From contig CANQEI010000011.1 in the NCBI GenBank assembly GCA_947594845.1, forward strand, positions 1 through 41,303: a DNA stretch of 41,303 bases. Direction: 5' to 3'. Below, one piece after another: positions 25,203-33,810 of the stretch; position 1 is the first letter of the stretch, and every line of letters begins with the position of its first letter. This DNA comes from an uncultured Clostridia bacterium. GTDB taxonomy: Bacteria > Bacillota > Clostridia > TANB77 > CAG-508. A model generated the notes under the pieces. It made no database searches. It had not been told where the DNA came from and saw nothing but the letters and a program-made list of their open reading frames with translations. Made by a program: the position numbers and the translations under genes.

Positions 25203-25592
25203 TTATTCATTTTCTTTTTTTATGATTCTACGATATTGAACTAAAGAAAACATGCCAAGTACTAGTGCTAATAAAATAATAAGAGCAAAATTTAAATATG
25301 TATCTTCAATACCAGTTGAAGGCAAATTTTCTGGTGCGTTAGTTGTATTAATACGATTTGCATTCATTGTATTTGATGTGTTTGATGTTGTTCCATTCAA
25401 TGTAGAATTACTTGCAGTTGCATTATTTCCTAAAGAATTTGAAGCTTCATTTTCTGTATTTGTAGTAGATTCATTAGATGAAGTGTTATTAGAAGATGGA
25501 GTTTGAATCTGAGCTGCAAAAGACATTTTAAAAGCAGCAAACACAACTAATATCGCAAGTGCAAGAACAACTATTTTTTTAAAAATTTTCAT
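25203..25592 (-). CDS. Small LPXTG wall-anchored Ser/Thr/Asn-rich protein
   Basis: The protein has 129 residues: a signal peptide (1-26, ending SFA), a low-complexity region rich in Asn, Ser and Thr (about 28-88), then a full sorting signal of LPSTG, a hydrophobic segment (LNFALIILLALVLGMF) and a basic tail (YRRIIKKENE). A sortase would join it to peptidoglycan. After processing, the exposed chain is only about 65 residues with no fold, so it may be a spacer, a glycan carrier or a coat component. No sortase lies in the window. AGGAGGG precedes the start. Confidence 0.88.
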   Translation of the reverse strand: MKIFKKIVVLALAILVVFAAFKMSFAAQIQTPSSNNTSSNESTTNTENEASNSLGNNATASNSTLNGTTSNTSNTMNANRINTTNAPENLPSTGIEDTYLNFALIILLALVLGMFSLVQYRRIIKKENE

Positions 25593-25627
25593 AGTAGCCC
25601 TCCTACAAATATTACTAAGATAAGTAT

Positions 25628-25656
25628 ATTTTAAAGAAATATATAAACAATGTCAA
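25628..25656 (-). promoter_or_regulatory. Promoter of the LPXTG protein
   Basis: On the minus strand there is TTGACA (25651-25656), a 17-base spacer and TAAAAT (25628-25633). Confidence 0.75.
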
Positions 25657-25700
25657 GATATAAGAAAAAAACATTTTAATAAACAAAAATAAATTTTATA

Positions 25701-25729
25701 TTTACAAAAAAACATTTTAAATATATAAT
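25701..25729 (+). promoter_or_regulatory. Promoter of pcrA
   Basis: TTTACA (25701-25706), a 17-base spacer and TATAAT (25724-25729), 32 bases before the start codon. Confidence 0.75.
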
Positions 25730-25761
25730 GCAAACATAAATTCGTAAAATAGGAGATACAA

Positions 25762-28041
25762 ATGAATAGTATAATTGATGAACTTAATGAAAAACAAAAA
25801 GAAGCTGTAATTAACACAGAGGGACCATGCCTTGTAATTGCAGGTGCGGGAAGTGGAAAAACAAAAGTACTTACGCATAAAATTGCATATTTAATGCAAG
25901 AAAAAGATGTTAAACCATGGAATATATTAGCTATAACATTTACAAATAAAGCAGCAAATGAAATGAAAGAAAGAGTTGAAAATTTAGTTGGAGAAGTAGC
26001 CAACGATATGTGGATAGGAACTTTTCACTCTATATGTGTACGTATTTTAAGAAAATACATAGATAGAATAGGCTTTACATCTTCATTTATAATTTTTGAC
26101 ACATCTGACCAAAGAACATTAGTTAAACAATGTTTAAAACAATTAAATGTAGATGATAAATTATTTACAGACAGAGCTGTTCTTTCAGAAATAAGTAATG
26201 CAAAAAATGAAATGCTAGAACCAGACATGTACAAAATGAGAACAAATGGAGAAATGAGAAAAGAAACAATAGCTCAAATATATAATTTATATCAAAGAAA
26301 ATTAAAAGAAAACAATGCGATAGATTTTGATGATATTATAAACTATACTATTAAAATTTTATCAGAAAATCCAGATGTCTTAGAATATTATTCAAATAAA
26401 TTTGAATATGTATTAGTAGATGAATATCAAGATACAAACAAAGCTCAATTTACATTAATATCAATACTTGCAGCTAGACACGGAAACATAACTGTTGTTG
26501 GAGATAATGACCAAGGAATATACTCATTTAGAGGAGCTGATATTACCAATATTTTAAATTTTGAAAAAGATTTTCCTGGAACTAAAATAATTAAATTAGA
26601 ACAAAATTATAGGTGCACTCAGAATATATTAGATGCTGCAAATGCTGTCATAAAAAATAATGAAACAAAATACGAAAAAAATCTTTGGACTGAAAATGGA
26701 AAAGGATGTATGATTAGTATTTTTCGAGGAAACGATGAATACGATGAAGCAAATTTTGTAGTTGAAAATATAAATAGACTACGTAGAGAAGAATATATGA
26801 CATATAACGATTTTGCTATCTTATATAGAATGAATAGCCAATCACGTAGTATAGAAGATATTCTTAGAAGAGAAGATATTCCATACAAAATTGTTGGTGG
26901 TCTAAAATTTTATGAAAGAAAAGAAATAAAAGATATTATTGCATACTTAAGATTAATTCAAAATACTGCTGATAATCTAAGTTTAATAAGAATAATAAAT
27001 GAACCTAAAAGAGGAATTGGAAAAACAAGTTTAGATAACATTGAACAGATAGCAACACAGTCAGAAACTTCAATGTATGACGTAATAAAAAGGGCAGATG
27101 AATTTGGACTAAATAGAGTATTTTTAAATTCTAGAGAATTTATTTCACAAATTGAAGAGCTAAGAAATAAAAAGGATAATATTAAAATATCAGACTTAAT
27201 AAAAGAAACATTAAATAAAACAGGATATACAAAAGCACTTGAAGATGAAGATACAACAGAAGCTGAAACAAGATTAGAAAACTTAGAAGAATTTTTAACA
27301 GTTGCAATAGAATTTGAGGAAGAAATTGCAGAAAATTCATTAGAAGAATTCTTAGAAGGAATAACATTATCTAGTGACATAGATAATACAGATGACACTG
27401 AAAATTCAGTTACATTAATGACACTTCACAGTGCAAAAGGATTAGAATTTCCATGTGTATTTTTAGTAGGAATGGAAGAAGGAATATTTCCTGGATATAA
27501 ATCAATTGGAGAGCCAAAAGAACTTGAAGAGGAGAGAAGACTTTGTTATGTAGGAATAACTAGAGCAAAACAAAATTTATTTTTAAGTTGTGCAAAACAA
27601 AGAACAATATTTGGTTCAACAAGCTGTAATCAGGTTTCAAGATTTATTAAAGAAATACCAAAAGAATTGTTAGACGGGTATGAGGATGCACTACAAGAAA
27701 ATCAAGATAAATCATACGGAGACTACCAATACGAGTGGAAATATGGAAATAGCAAAGTTAATTCCTATAAAGTTGGAAATATTACAGAAATAAATAAACC
27801 TCAAACACAATATGCATTTAAAAGTGCAGAAAGCTTTTTAAACAATCTTAAAAAGACTGAATCAAACGTTGATATAAGCATTTATAGAGCAGGACAAAGA
27901 GTTTATCATAAAAAATTTGGCGAAGGCAAAATAAATTTTGTTGAGCCAGAAGGCGATGATGCAAAAGTTGATATAGACTTTGAAAAAGTAGGACACAAAA
28001 GGCTTATGGCAAAATATGCTGGATTGGAAGTTATAGATTAA
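25762..28041 (+). CDS. pcrA: ATP-dependent DNA helicase PcrA/UvrD
   Basis: This 759-residue superfamily 1A helicase moves 3'-5' and serves in repair, replication-transcription conflict and plasmid replication. Motif I is AGAGSGKT (27-34), motif II DEYQDT (220-225), motif III GDNDQGIYSFRGAD (247-260), followed by EQNYRC, VTLMTLHSAKGLEF and RRLCYVGITRAK. The C-terminal tail (RAGQRVYHKKFGEGKI onward) is the Tudor-like RNA polymerase-binding domain typical of PcrA. Length is slightly above the usual 720-740. It is monocistronic, not next to ligA as in many Bacillota. Confidence 0.96.
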   Translation: MNSIIDELNEKQKEAVINTEGPCLVIAGAGSGKTKVLTHKIAYLMQEKDVKPWNILAITFTNKAANEMKERVENLVGEVANDMWIGTFHSICVRILRKYIDRIGFTSSFIIFDTSDQRTLVKQCLKQLNVDDKLFTDRAVLSEISNAKNEMLEPDMYKMRTNGEMRKETIAQIYNLYQRKLKENNAIDFDDIINYTIKILSENPDVLEYYSNKFEYVLVDEYQDTNKAQFTLISILAARHGNITVVGDNDQGIYSFRGADITNILNFEKDFPGTKIIKLEQNYRCTQNILDAANAVIKNNETKYEKNLWTENGKGCMISIFRGNDEYDEANFVVENINRLRREEYMTYNDFAILYRMNSQSRSIEDILRREDIPYKIVGGLKFYERKEIKDIIAYLRLIQNTADNLSLIRIINEPKRGIGKTSLDNIEQIATQSETSMYDVIKRADEFGLNRVFLNSREFISQIEELRNKKDNIKISDLIKETLNKTGYTKALEDEDTTEAETRLENLEEFLTVAIEFEEEIAENSLEEFLEGITLSSDIDNTDDTENSVTLMTLHSAKGLEFPCVFLVGMEEGIFPGYKSIGEPKELEEERRLCYVGITRAKQNLFLSCAKQRTIFGSTSCNQVSRFIKEIPKELLDGYEDALQENQDKSYGDYQYEWKYGNSKVNSYKVGNITEINKPQTQYAFKSAESFLNNLKKTESNVDISIYRAGQRVYHKKFGEGKINFVEPEGDDAKVDIDFEKVGHKRLMAKYAGLEVID

Positions 28042-28133
28042 AATTACAATTATGTTAAATGTAAAAAAATGTGTTTTATTTTAGAAACTTTATATGTTAT
28101 AATTACTTCGTATAATAAGATGAGGTGATTAAA

Positions 28134-29222
28134 TTGAATCAAATCATGGACCATAGTGGACCAAAAAAAGTGAAAGCACAAAAAAATCCCGCAGACACAA
28201 AAAATATTATAAAAATATATGCAATGATACTAATTATAATATCAATTGCTTTTATTGGAAAAGCCACATATGCCTTATTTGAAAATAAAAAAATAAAAGA
28301 CACTATAGGAATATCTGCTGAAAATACGGAACCTAATATTACATTACATGCAGATCAAGATATAGTTAGTATAACAGTTTCAGCTCAAAACAATATAGAG
28401 GAAATATCATACCAATGGTATAGAGGAGCTGCAACTGCTGAAGATATAAAAATGGCACAAGAAAATTCAAATTCTGAAGAAGTAGAAGAAAATGATGATG
28501 AAGAAATATCTGCAGAAAATGAAAAAGTTGTACCACTTGGAAAACTAATTACAGAAAAAGGAACAGGAAATAAGGAAATGACAGTTCAAAATATTGGAAT
28601 TCCAAGAGGAAATACAAGTCTATACATAAGAATAAAAACTACAGGATCTTCTGTTCCAACAGAATATATCCAAAATTATCATACTGATGTAGGTGTAGAC
28701 AAAATTGCACCAGAAATAAAAGTAACACTACAAGGAAAGAAATTATTAGTTACTGCAAAAGATGAAACGAAGATATCATACATAACATATTCTATTAACG
28801 GAGGAACAGAACAAAAAATAGATAAAGTTGAAAATGGTGAAACAACAATAAAAGCAGAGATAGAGCTAGATGAAACACAAGATTGCCAAATAAAAATATG
28901 TGCAGTGGATGATGCAAAAAATTCAGAAATATATGATAAAACATATTCATTATATGCAGGCACACCAAAAATAGAATTCTTAGCAGAAGAAGATTACAGC
29001 ATTGTTTATGTAAAAATAACATATCCAAAAGGAATAAAGAAAGTAGAATATTCTCTAAACGGAAAAGAAAAAGTAGAAGAATATGATAATCCAGGAGATA
29101 AAAAGGAAGTAAACTTAGAAATAAAAACAGAAGAAGGACATAATGAAATTAAGATTAAAGCATATGCCGAAGAAGAAGAAGTATATGCTGAAGAAGTAGG
29201 AGAATGTGAATACGAACCATAA
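28134..29222 (+). CDS. Membrane-anchored protein with Ig-like domains, unknown
   Basis: The protein has 362 residues: a short basic tail, a membrane segment (about 25-46; IYAMILIIISIAFIGKATYAL), and an extracytoplasmic part with an acidic linker (EEVEENDDEEISAEN) between beta-sandwich domains (TEPNITLHADQDIVSITVS, APEIKVTLQGKKLLVTAKD, TPKIEFLAEEDYSIVYVKI). These look like Ig-like or fibronectin-like wall repeats. No enzyme motif is seen. The start is taken as TTG at 28134, four bases after GAGGTGAT; the GTG at 28125 lies inside that ribosome binding site, and the ATG at 28146 is too far away. A TATAAT lies at 28111-28116 with a weak -35. Confidence 0.72.
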   Translation: MNQIMDHSGPKKVKAQKNPADTKNIIKIYAMILIIISIAFIGKATYALFENKKIKDTIGISAENTEPNITLHADQDIVSITVSAQNNIEEISYQWYRGAATAEDIKMAQENSNSEEVEENDDEEISAENEKVVPLGKLITEKGTGNKEMTVQNIGIPRGNTSLYIRIKTTGSSVPTEYIQNYHTDVGVDKIAPEIKVTLQGKKLLVTAKDETKISYITYSINGGTEQKIDKVENGETTIKAEIELDETQDCQIKICAVDDAKNSEIYDKTYSLYAGTPKIEFLAEEDYSIVYVKITYPKGIKKVEYSLNGKEKVEEYDNPGDKKEVNLEIKTEEGHNEIKIKAYAEEEEVYAEEVGECEYEP

Positions 29223-29238
29223 AAAATACAATAAAGAG

Positions 29239-29265
29239 AAAGACGGAAAAAAATCCGTCTTTTTT
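29239..29265 (+). terminator. Terminator of the Ig-like protein gene
   Basis: AAAGACGGA and TCCGTCTTT form a 9-bp stem with a 6-base A loop, followed by Ts. Confidence 0.9.
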
Positions 29266-29292
29266 ACCTAAGAAATAATTAAGAGAGGTTTT

Positions 29293-30105
29293 ATGGAAAA
29301 AGAGATTTTTGTTTTAGCAACTTTTTTTGTAATTTATGCATTCATAGGATGGGTACTAGAATCTTTATATAAATCAATTTTACAAAAGAAAATTGTAAAT
29401 AGTGGTTTTCTAGCAGGACCGTTTTGCCCAATATATGGTTTTGGAGCATTAATAATGTACCTATCATTAAAAGATGTATCAAATAATATCTTCGTATTAT
29501 TCTTTTTCGGAACGATAGCACTTTCAATGTTTGAGTACATTGTAGGATTGTTTCTAGAACTTGTTTTTAAAACAAAATATTGGGATTATTCTCAAAAGAA
29601 ATTTAACATCCAAGGAAGAGTATGCTTACAAAATTCATTATACTGGGGTATACTTGGAATAATATTTATGAGAGTAATACACCCATTAGTAGAAGATCTT
29701 ATAAGAAAAATACCACAGAATTATTTAATAATTTTAATTGCAATAGGTTTTGTATACTTTGCAATAGATACAATTACAACAATTGTTAAACTTGTAAAAA
29801 TAAATGTTAGACTTTCATCTCTAGAGAAAATTGCGGAAGATATCAAAGAAAAGATAGAGGGTATCAAAGTTAAAACAGAAAATATGCACGAAACAGTAAA
29901 AAGAACAAGAAGAATAAACAAATACGGAATACTAAGAAAAATTGTAAAAGCTAAGCAAATACCAAACACATTGGAAAGCTTACATAATAGACAGAAAGAA
30001 ATTAGTTTTAAACTTGAGAAAAAAACACGAAGATTACGAAAAGCTTTTCCTACAATGAAATCTGAAAAATTATCTAATTTTTTAAATAGTTATAAAAAGC
30101 CTTGA
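29293..30105 (+). CDS. PF06541-type membrane protein (putative ABC transporter permease), copy 1
   Basis: This 270-residue integral membrane protein has about four or five segments. The family signature is the WVLES helix followed by GFLAGPFCPIYGFGAL, then KYWDYSQKKFNIQGRVCL. The C-terminal third (about 170-270) is a cytosolic coiled region of lysine-rich helices that the second copy lacks. PF06541 is named as a type IV ABC transporter permease, but no ATPase gene accompanies either copy and true transport has little support. It has AGAGAGG upstream of the ATG. Confidence 0.85.
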   Translation: MEKEIFVLATFFVIYAFIGWVLESLYKSILQKKIVNSGFLAGPFCPIYGFGALIMYLSLKDVSNNIFVLFFFGTIALSMFEYIVGLFLELVFKTKYWDYSQKKFNIQGRVCLQNSLYWGILGIIFMRVIHPLVEDLIRKIPQNYLIILIAIGFVYFAIDTITTIVKLVKINVRLSSLEKIAEDIKEKIEGIKVKTENMHETVKRTRRINKYGILRKIVKAKQIPNTLESLHNRQKEISFKLEKKTRRLRKAFPTMKSEKLSNFLNSYKKP

Positions 30106-30160
30106 AAATAAGACTTATTTAATATATATATAATATAAGCACTAAACAAAGGAGAAAAAA

Positions 30161-31087
30161 ATGATTCAAGATATTTATATTATTGATAATACTCAAAGTG
30201 TAAAAAATGTTTTGAAGCAAATATTTAAAGATGAAATAGATTATCAATTTCAGTCTGTAAAAACAGACGAGTTAAATGTTGCACTTAAAAATATACCTGA
30301 TATGATAATCATAGATGAAGACACAATAGATATGGATATCGTGGAATTATGCAAAAGTATTAGAGCAAATGAAGATAACAGTATTACACCTATAATAATT
30401 ATTTCTTCTAACTGGGAGAAAGAACACAGAATAGAGATATTAGAACAATCTATAGAATATTTTATAATAAAACCAGTAGATCAAGAATATTTATATTATA
30501 CTGTAAAAAATATCTTAAGATTATTGCAAACCAATAGAAGAATAAGTCCATTAACAGGATTACCAGGCAATGTACAAATACAGGCTGAAATGAAAAAGAG
30601 ATTATTGAATAGAGAAAAATTTGCCATATTTTACTTCGATTTGGACAATTTTAAAGCATATAATGATATATATGGATTTTCAAATGGAGATGAAATAATA
30701 AAATTCACGGCAAGAACAATAGTTAAAAATATACATGATTTAGGTTTGGACGATAGCTTTGTTGGGCATATAGGCGGTGATGATTTTGTTGCCATTACAC
30801 CACAAAATGACTACGAAAAAGTATGCAAAAATATAATAGCTGAATTTGATTCAGAGGTATTAGAATATTACAATGATGAAGATATTGAAAAAGGATTTAT
30901 TGAAGTTGCCAATAGAAGAGGAATAATAGAACAATTTCCTTTAACTTCAATTTCAATAGGAGTTGTAGAAATAGAAGCAGGAAGATTTAGAAATACCCTA
31001 GAAATAGGCGAAATTGGAGCACAAGTTAAGCATCAAGCCAAGTCCATAATGGGAAGCACATTTGTAATAAATAGAAGAAAAAAATAG
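30161..31087 (+). CDS. Receiver-GGDDF response regulator (diguanylate cyclase-like)
   Basis: The protein has 308 residues. Residues 1-122 are a receiver domain with Asp52 in the acceptor loop (IIIDEDT) and Lys104-Pro105. Residues ~128-305 are a GGDEF-fold domain beginning SPLTGLPGN, with the metal-binding FDLDNF (Asp160, Asp162) and GHIGGDDF; the signature is GGDDF (205-209), not GGDEF. No RxxD product-inhibition site is seen. It may make c-di-GMP weakly, or bind nucleotide as a sensor. It could oppose the HD-GYP regulator at 18932. The ribosome binding site is AAAGGAG and the gene has its own terminator. Confidence 0.9.
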   Translation: MIQDIYIIDNTQSVKNVLKQIFKDEIDYQFQSVKTDELNVALKNIPDMIIIDEDTIDMDIVELCKSIRANEDNSITPIIIISSNWEKEHRIEILEQSIEYFIIKPVDQEYLYYTVKNILRLLQTNRRISPLTGLPGNVQIQAEMKKRLLNREKFAIFYFDLDNFKAYNDIYGFSNGDEIIKFTARTIVKNIHDLGLDDSFVGHIGGDDFVAITPQNDYEKVCKNIIAEFDSEVLEYYNDEDIEKGFIEVANRRGIIEQFPLTSISIGVVEIEAGRFRNTLEIGEIGAQVKHQAKSIMGSTFVINRRKK

Positions 31088-31109
31088 AAAAAAACAACTA
31101 TACAAAAAC

Positions 31110-31173
31110 AAGGTTGCATTTAAGTTTTATATTTTAACAAAAGAAAATAAAACTTGAATGCAGCCTTATTTTT
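31110..31173 (+). terminator. Long-stem terminator of the GGDDF regulator
   Basis: Arms 31110-31130 and 31147-31167 pair over 21 positions, allowing two G-U pairs, and T-rich DNA follows. The stem is unusually long. Confidence 0.85.
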
Positions 31174-31423
31174 ATGCAATAAAAAAGATCTTTTAGATTC
31201 TTAACGAACTTTTTTAAAATTAAAAGAAAAAAGTCAATATTAGTCTAAAAATAAGGCTATTTGAAAGTCATTAGATAGATAAAAAAGCCAAAGTCAACCA
31301 ACAAAACTATAAGGAAAAAAGAGAAAAAACAAGAAAGAAAGAGAAATACAGAGAAAAGGTTAAAACAAACTTTAAGAAATCTGTATAAAAACGTAAAAAA
31401 AAGGAAACAATAGAATATATAAA
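31174..31423 (+). other. Gene-free purine-rich stretch
   Basis: About 250 bases before the M23 gene hold no gene I can support. The plus strand is strongly purine-rich (runs such as GGAAAAAAGAGAAAAAAC). The only open frame, on the minus strand, is a low-complexity Phe/Leu artefact. The M23 promoter starts at its right edge, so this DNA is probably not transcribed with that gene. Confidence 0.6.
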
Positions 31424-31452
31424 TTGTCAAAAATGGCTCCAAATGGTATAAT
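31424..31452 (+). promoter_or_regulatory. Promoter of the M23 peptidase gene
   Basis: TTGTCA (31424-31429), a 17-base spacer and TATAAT (31447-31452), 38 bases before the start codon. Confidence 0.8.
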
Positions 31453-31490
31453 AGATAGTGCGTAACAAAAAAATAAAGGAAAAGGAGTGA

Positions 31491-32543
31491 ATGTTTATTA
31501 GTAAGTGTTTAAAATATTATACAAAAAGACTATTAAAATTTTCTAGTATAATCGCTGTTGGTCTTTTAATAATAGCTGGATTCATTTACATTAAATATAA
31601 ACCATTATACAAAGTTACGTTAAATGGTGAAGTAATTGGATACGTAGAAAGTAAAGAGTTAATGCAAGAAAAAATCGAAAACTTCAAAAACAATATGGAA
31701 GGAAATATTACTTCAATAACAATTGAAGATATGCCTCAATATGAACTTGAACTTACGAGTGGAATTAAAGAATCAGATACAAAAGAAGAAATGGTATTAG
31801 CAACGATAAAAGAGAATGCAACAATTATGTGCAAAGTATATGCAATTAAGTTAGACGGAAATATAGAGGCTTTAGTAGAATCTAAAGAAGAGGCTGAAGA
31901 AGTTATTAATGAAATTAAATCAAATGTAACTTCTGAGGTAACACTTAATTTAGAAATAGAAGAGGAAGAAAAAAATAAGAAAGAAATTAATGAAAATGAT
32001 ACAACAATAGAAGTGGCAAAAATAAATGTAAACAAGGATGTTCAAGTTAAAGTAGAAGATTTTGAAAGAAAACAAGCAGAATCAAGAGCTGCAGAAAATA
32101 GGAGAAAACAAGAAGAAGCTTCCCAAAAAGCAGCTGCCTCAACTAAAAAAGGTGATTCAGCACCAGTGCAATCAAGTGGAACTTTTATGAGACCTGTTAA
32201 TGGTGCCAAAATAACATCAAAATATGGACCAAGATCATCAGGTTTCCATACAGGAACAGACTTTGCAATTGCACAAGGAACACCAATATATGCATCTGCA
32301 TCAGGAACAGTCAAGTTCGCTGGTAGAAAAGGAGGCTATGGAAACTTAGTTATAATTGACCACGGAAATGGTTACCAAACATATTATGCACATTGTAGTG
32401 CTTTATATGTATCTGCTGGTCAAAAAGTATCAAAAGGAGAAAACATAGCAGCAGTAGGCTCAACAGGTAATTCCACAGGACCCCATGTACACTTCGAGAT
32501 AAGATACAATGGAAATACTTTGAATCCAGAAAAATATGTTTAG
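31491..32543 (+). CDS. Membrane-anchored M23 (LytM-type) peptidoglycan endopeptidase
   Basis: This 350-residue protein has a membrane anchor (about 17-35), an extracytoplasmic region with helical repeats (YVESKELMQEKIENF and LVESKEEAEEVINEI resemble each other), an alanine/glutamine-rich coiled linker (about 185-225) and a C-terminal M23 domain (about 228-350). The zinc and catalytic residues are His253 and Asp257 (FHTGTD), His301 (YYAHC) and His332/His334 (GPHVHFE). All are present, so it should be an active cross-bridge endopeptidase. GGAG precedes the ATG. Confidence 0.93.
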   Translation: MFISKCLKYYTKRLLKFSSIIAVGLLIIAGFIYIKYKPLYKVTLNGEVIGYVESKELMQEKIENFKNNMEGNITSITIEDMPQYELELTSGIKESDTKEEMVLATIKENATIMCKVYAIKLDGNIEALVESKEEAEEVINEIKSNVTSEVTLNLEIEEEEKNKKEINENDTTIEVAKINVNKDVQVKVEDFERKQAESRAAENRRKQEEASQKAAASTKKGDSAPVQSSGTFMRPVNGAKITSKYGPRSSGFHTGTDFAIAQGTPIYASASGTVKFAGRKGGYGNLVIIDHGNGYQTYYAHCSALYVSAGQKVSKGENIAAVGSTGNSTGPHVHFEIRYNGNTLNPEKYV

Positions 32544-32553
32544 TGATTAAATA

Positions 32554-32600
32554 AAAAAGAGCTATGATGAAATTTTAATGTATTTCAAATAGCTCTTTTT
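32554..32600 (+). terminator. Terminator of the M23 gene
   Basis: AAAAAGAGCTAT (32554-32565) and ATAGCTCTTTTT (32589-32600) form a 12-bp stem with a weaker AAAT/ATTT extension in the loop. Confidence 0.9.
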
Positions 32601-32725
32601 CTATGTCAAATAAATAGTATATGTAATTAAAAACTGGCATAAGTCACAATAGAGTCATACAAGAATATATAAAGAGTATATAAACAAATCCTAACATATA
32701 ATAAAATAAAGATGAGGTGAAGGAA

Positions 32726-32920
32726 ATGCCAGATTTTGTAATCAAAGTAAGAAAAAAGAAAGAATATGAACAATTTACTTGCAGAATAGAAGCAGACTTG
32801 TTAGAGAAAATTAGAAACATAGTAGCAGAAAATGATTTACCATCAGTAAACGAATTTATAAATCAATGTTTGCGTTTTTCTATAGAAAACTTAACAATAA
32901 TGGAAGATACTGATGAATGA
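32726..32920 (+). CDS. 64-residue ribbon-helix-helix-like protein
   Basis: The protein has a basic N-terminus (KVRKKKEYEQ), then FTCRIEADLLEKIRNIVAEN and SVNEFINQCLRFSIENL. The strand with alternating residues, two helices and the xVNEFI turn resemble Arc/CopG-type DNA-binding proteins, including small Clostridia proteins with unlabelled function. The start at 32726 is chosen over GTG 32717, which lies inside the GAGGTGA ribosome binding site. No toxin gene adjoins it. It could control the PF06541 gene 110 bases downstream or act elsewhere. Confidence 0.68.
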   Translation: MPDFVIKVRKKKEYEQFTCRIEADLLEKIRNIVAENDLPSVNEFINQCLRFSIENLTIMEDTDE

Positions 32921-32982
32921 ATACAAAAAAAATGGTTTTTTAATTATTTACAAAGCCTAGATGAAAGCAAAAAAGAAATATA

Positions 32983-33011
32983 TTGAAAAAAATACTTAAA
33001 TATAGTAAAAT
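32983..33011 (+). promoter_or_regulatory. Promoter of the second PF06541 gene
   Basis: TTGAAA (32983-32988), a 17-base spacer and TAAAAT (33006-33011), just before the AGGAG at 33020-33024. The 5' leader would be very short. Confidence 0.6.
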
Positions 33012-33030
33012 ACCGTATGTAGGAGAAAAA

Positions 33031-33711
33031 ATGGGAAAAGACAAAGAAGATTATATATCAAACTTAATATGGTATTTTATTATTTTTAGTGTTATAGGAA
33101 TAATTGTTGAAACATCATTTGGATTTTTAACAATGGGATTTGTAGAAAGCCGAAAAGGATTTGTATATGGACCGTTCTGCCCAATATATGGAGTAGGAGC
33201 TGCACTAATAATTCTTGCATTAGATAGATTTAAAAAATCAAAATTAAAAATATTTTTTTATGGAATGATAGCAGGAGCAGCAGTTGAGTATATAATAAGC
33301 TTTGGATTAGAAGCTTTATATGGACTAAAATTTTGGGATTACAGCTATTTACCATATAATTTGAATGGAAGAATATGCTTAAGATATAGCTCTTATTGGG
33401 GATTTTTATCATTAGGAATGATATATTTGGTAAAACCAAATGTAGACAAACTTATTAATAAAATTCCTAAAAAAAATTTGATTGCTAAAGTTGCTTTTGT
33501 ATTATTATTTATTGATGCAATATTGACATTTGTTGCAATTGATACGTATAAAGAAAGAGCAAAAAGAATATATTATAATGAAGAACCATTACAAGAAACA
33601 ATAATAACTGAAAAACTATTTCCAAACAGCTATATGAAAAAAACATTTCCAAATATAAGATTAAAAACAGATGAAGGAGAAATAGTTTTTGTGAGAGAAA
33701 TAATAGAATAA
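33031..33711 (+). CDS. PF06541-type membrane protein, copy 2
   Basis: This 226-residue protein has about four or five membrane segments and the same core as the copy at 29293: a Glu after the first helix (GIIVETSF), GFVYGPFCPIYGVGAAL, LKFWDYSYLPYNLNGRICL and YSSYWGFLSLGMIYLVKP. It lacks the long coiled C-terminal tail. The start at 33031 has AGGAG upstream; the TTG-initiated frame from 32983 runs through the promoter. The function is not established. Confidence 0.82.
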   Translation: MGKDKEDYISNLIWYFIIFSVIGIIVETSFGFLTMGFVESRKGFVYGPFCPIYGVGAALIILALDRFKKSKLKIFFYGMIAGAAVEYIISFGLEALYGLKFWDYSYLPYNLNGRICLRYSSYWGFLSLGMIYLVKPNVDKLINKIPKKNLIAKVAFVLLFIDAILTFVAIDTYKERAKRIYYNEEPLQETIITEKLFPNSYMKKTFPNIRLKTDEGEIVFVREIIE

Positions 33712-33713
33712 AC

Positions 33714-33750
33714 AAAAGAGAAATTTTTATCATTTCTCTTTTTGTTTTTT
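33714..33750 (+). terminator. Terminator of the second PF06541 gene
   Basis: AAAAGAGAAAT (33714-33724) pairs with ATTTCTCTTTT (33732-33742), followed by a T-rich tract interrupted by one G. Confidence 0.8.
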
Positions 33751-33761
33751 ATCATTCAAGG

Positions 33762-33789
33762 TTGATATTAATAAAAAATATGATAAAAT
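33762..33789 (+). promoter_or_regulatory. Promoter of pgeF-udg
   Basis: TTGATA (33762-33767), a 16-base spacer and TAAAAT (33784-33789), 21 bases before the start codon. Confidence 0.6.
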
Positions 33790-33810
33790 GTGTAAAAATG
33801 AGGAAAAAAT

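Noticed and set aside
25252-25506. 84-codon plus-strand frame opposite the LPXTG gene
   Set aside because: It is a shadow of the Ser/Thr/Asn codons; the minus-strand frame has a signal peptide, sorting signal and promoter.
31257-31442. 61-codon minus-strand frame rich in Phe and Leu
   Set aside because: It is the mirror of a purine-rich stretch, has no ribosome binding site and overlaps the M23 promoter.
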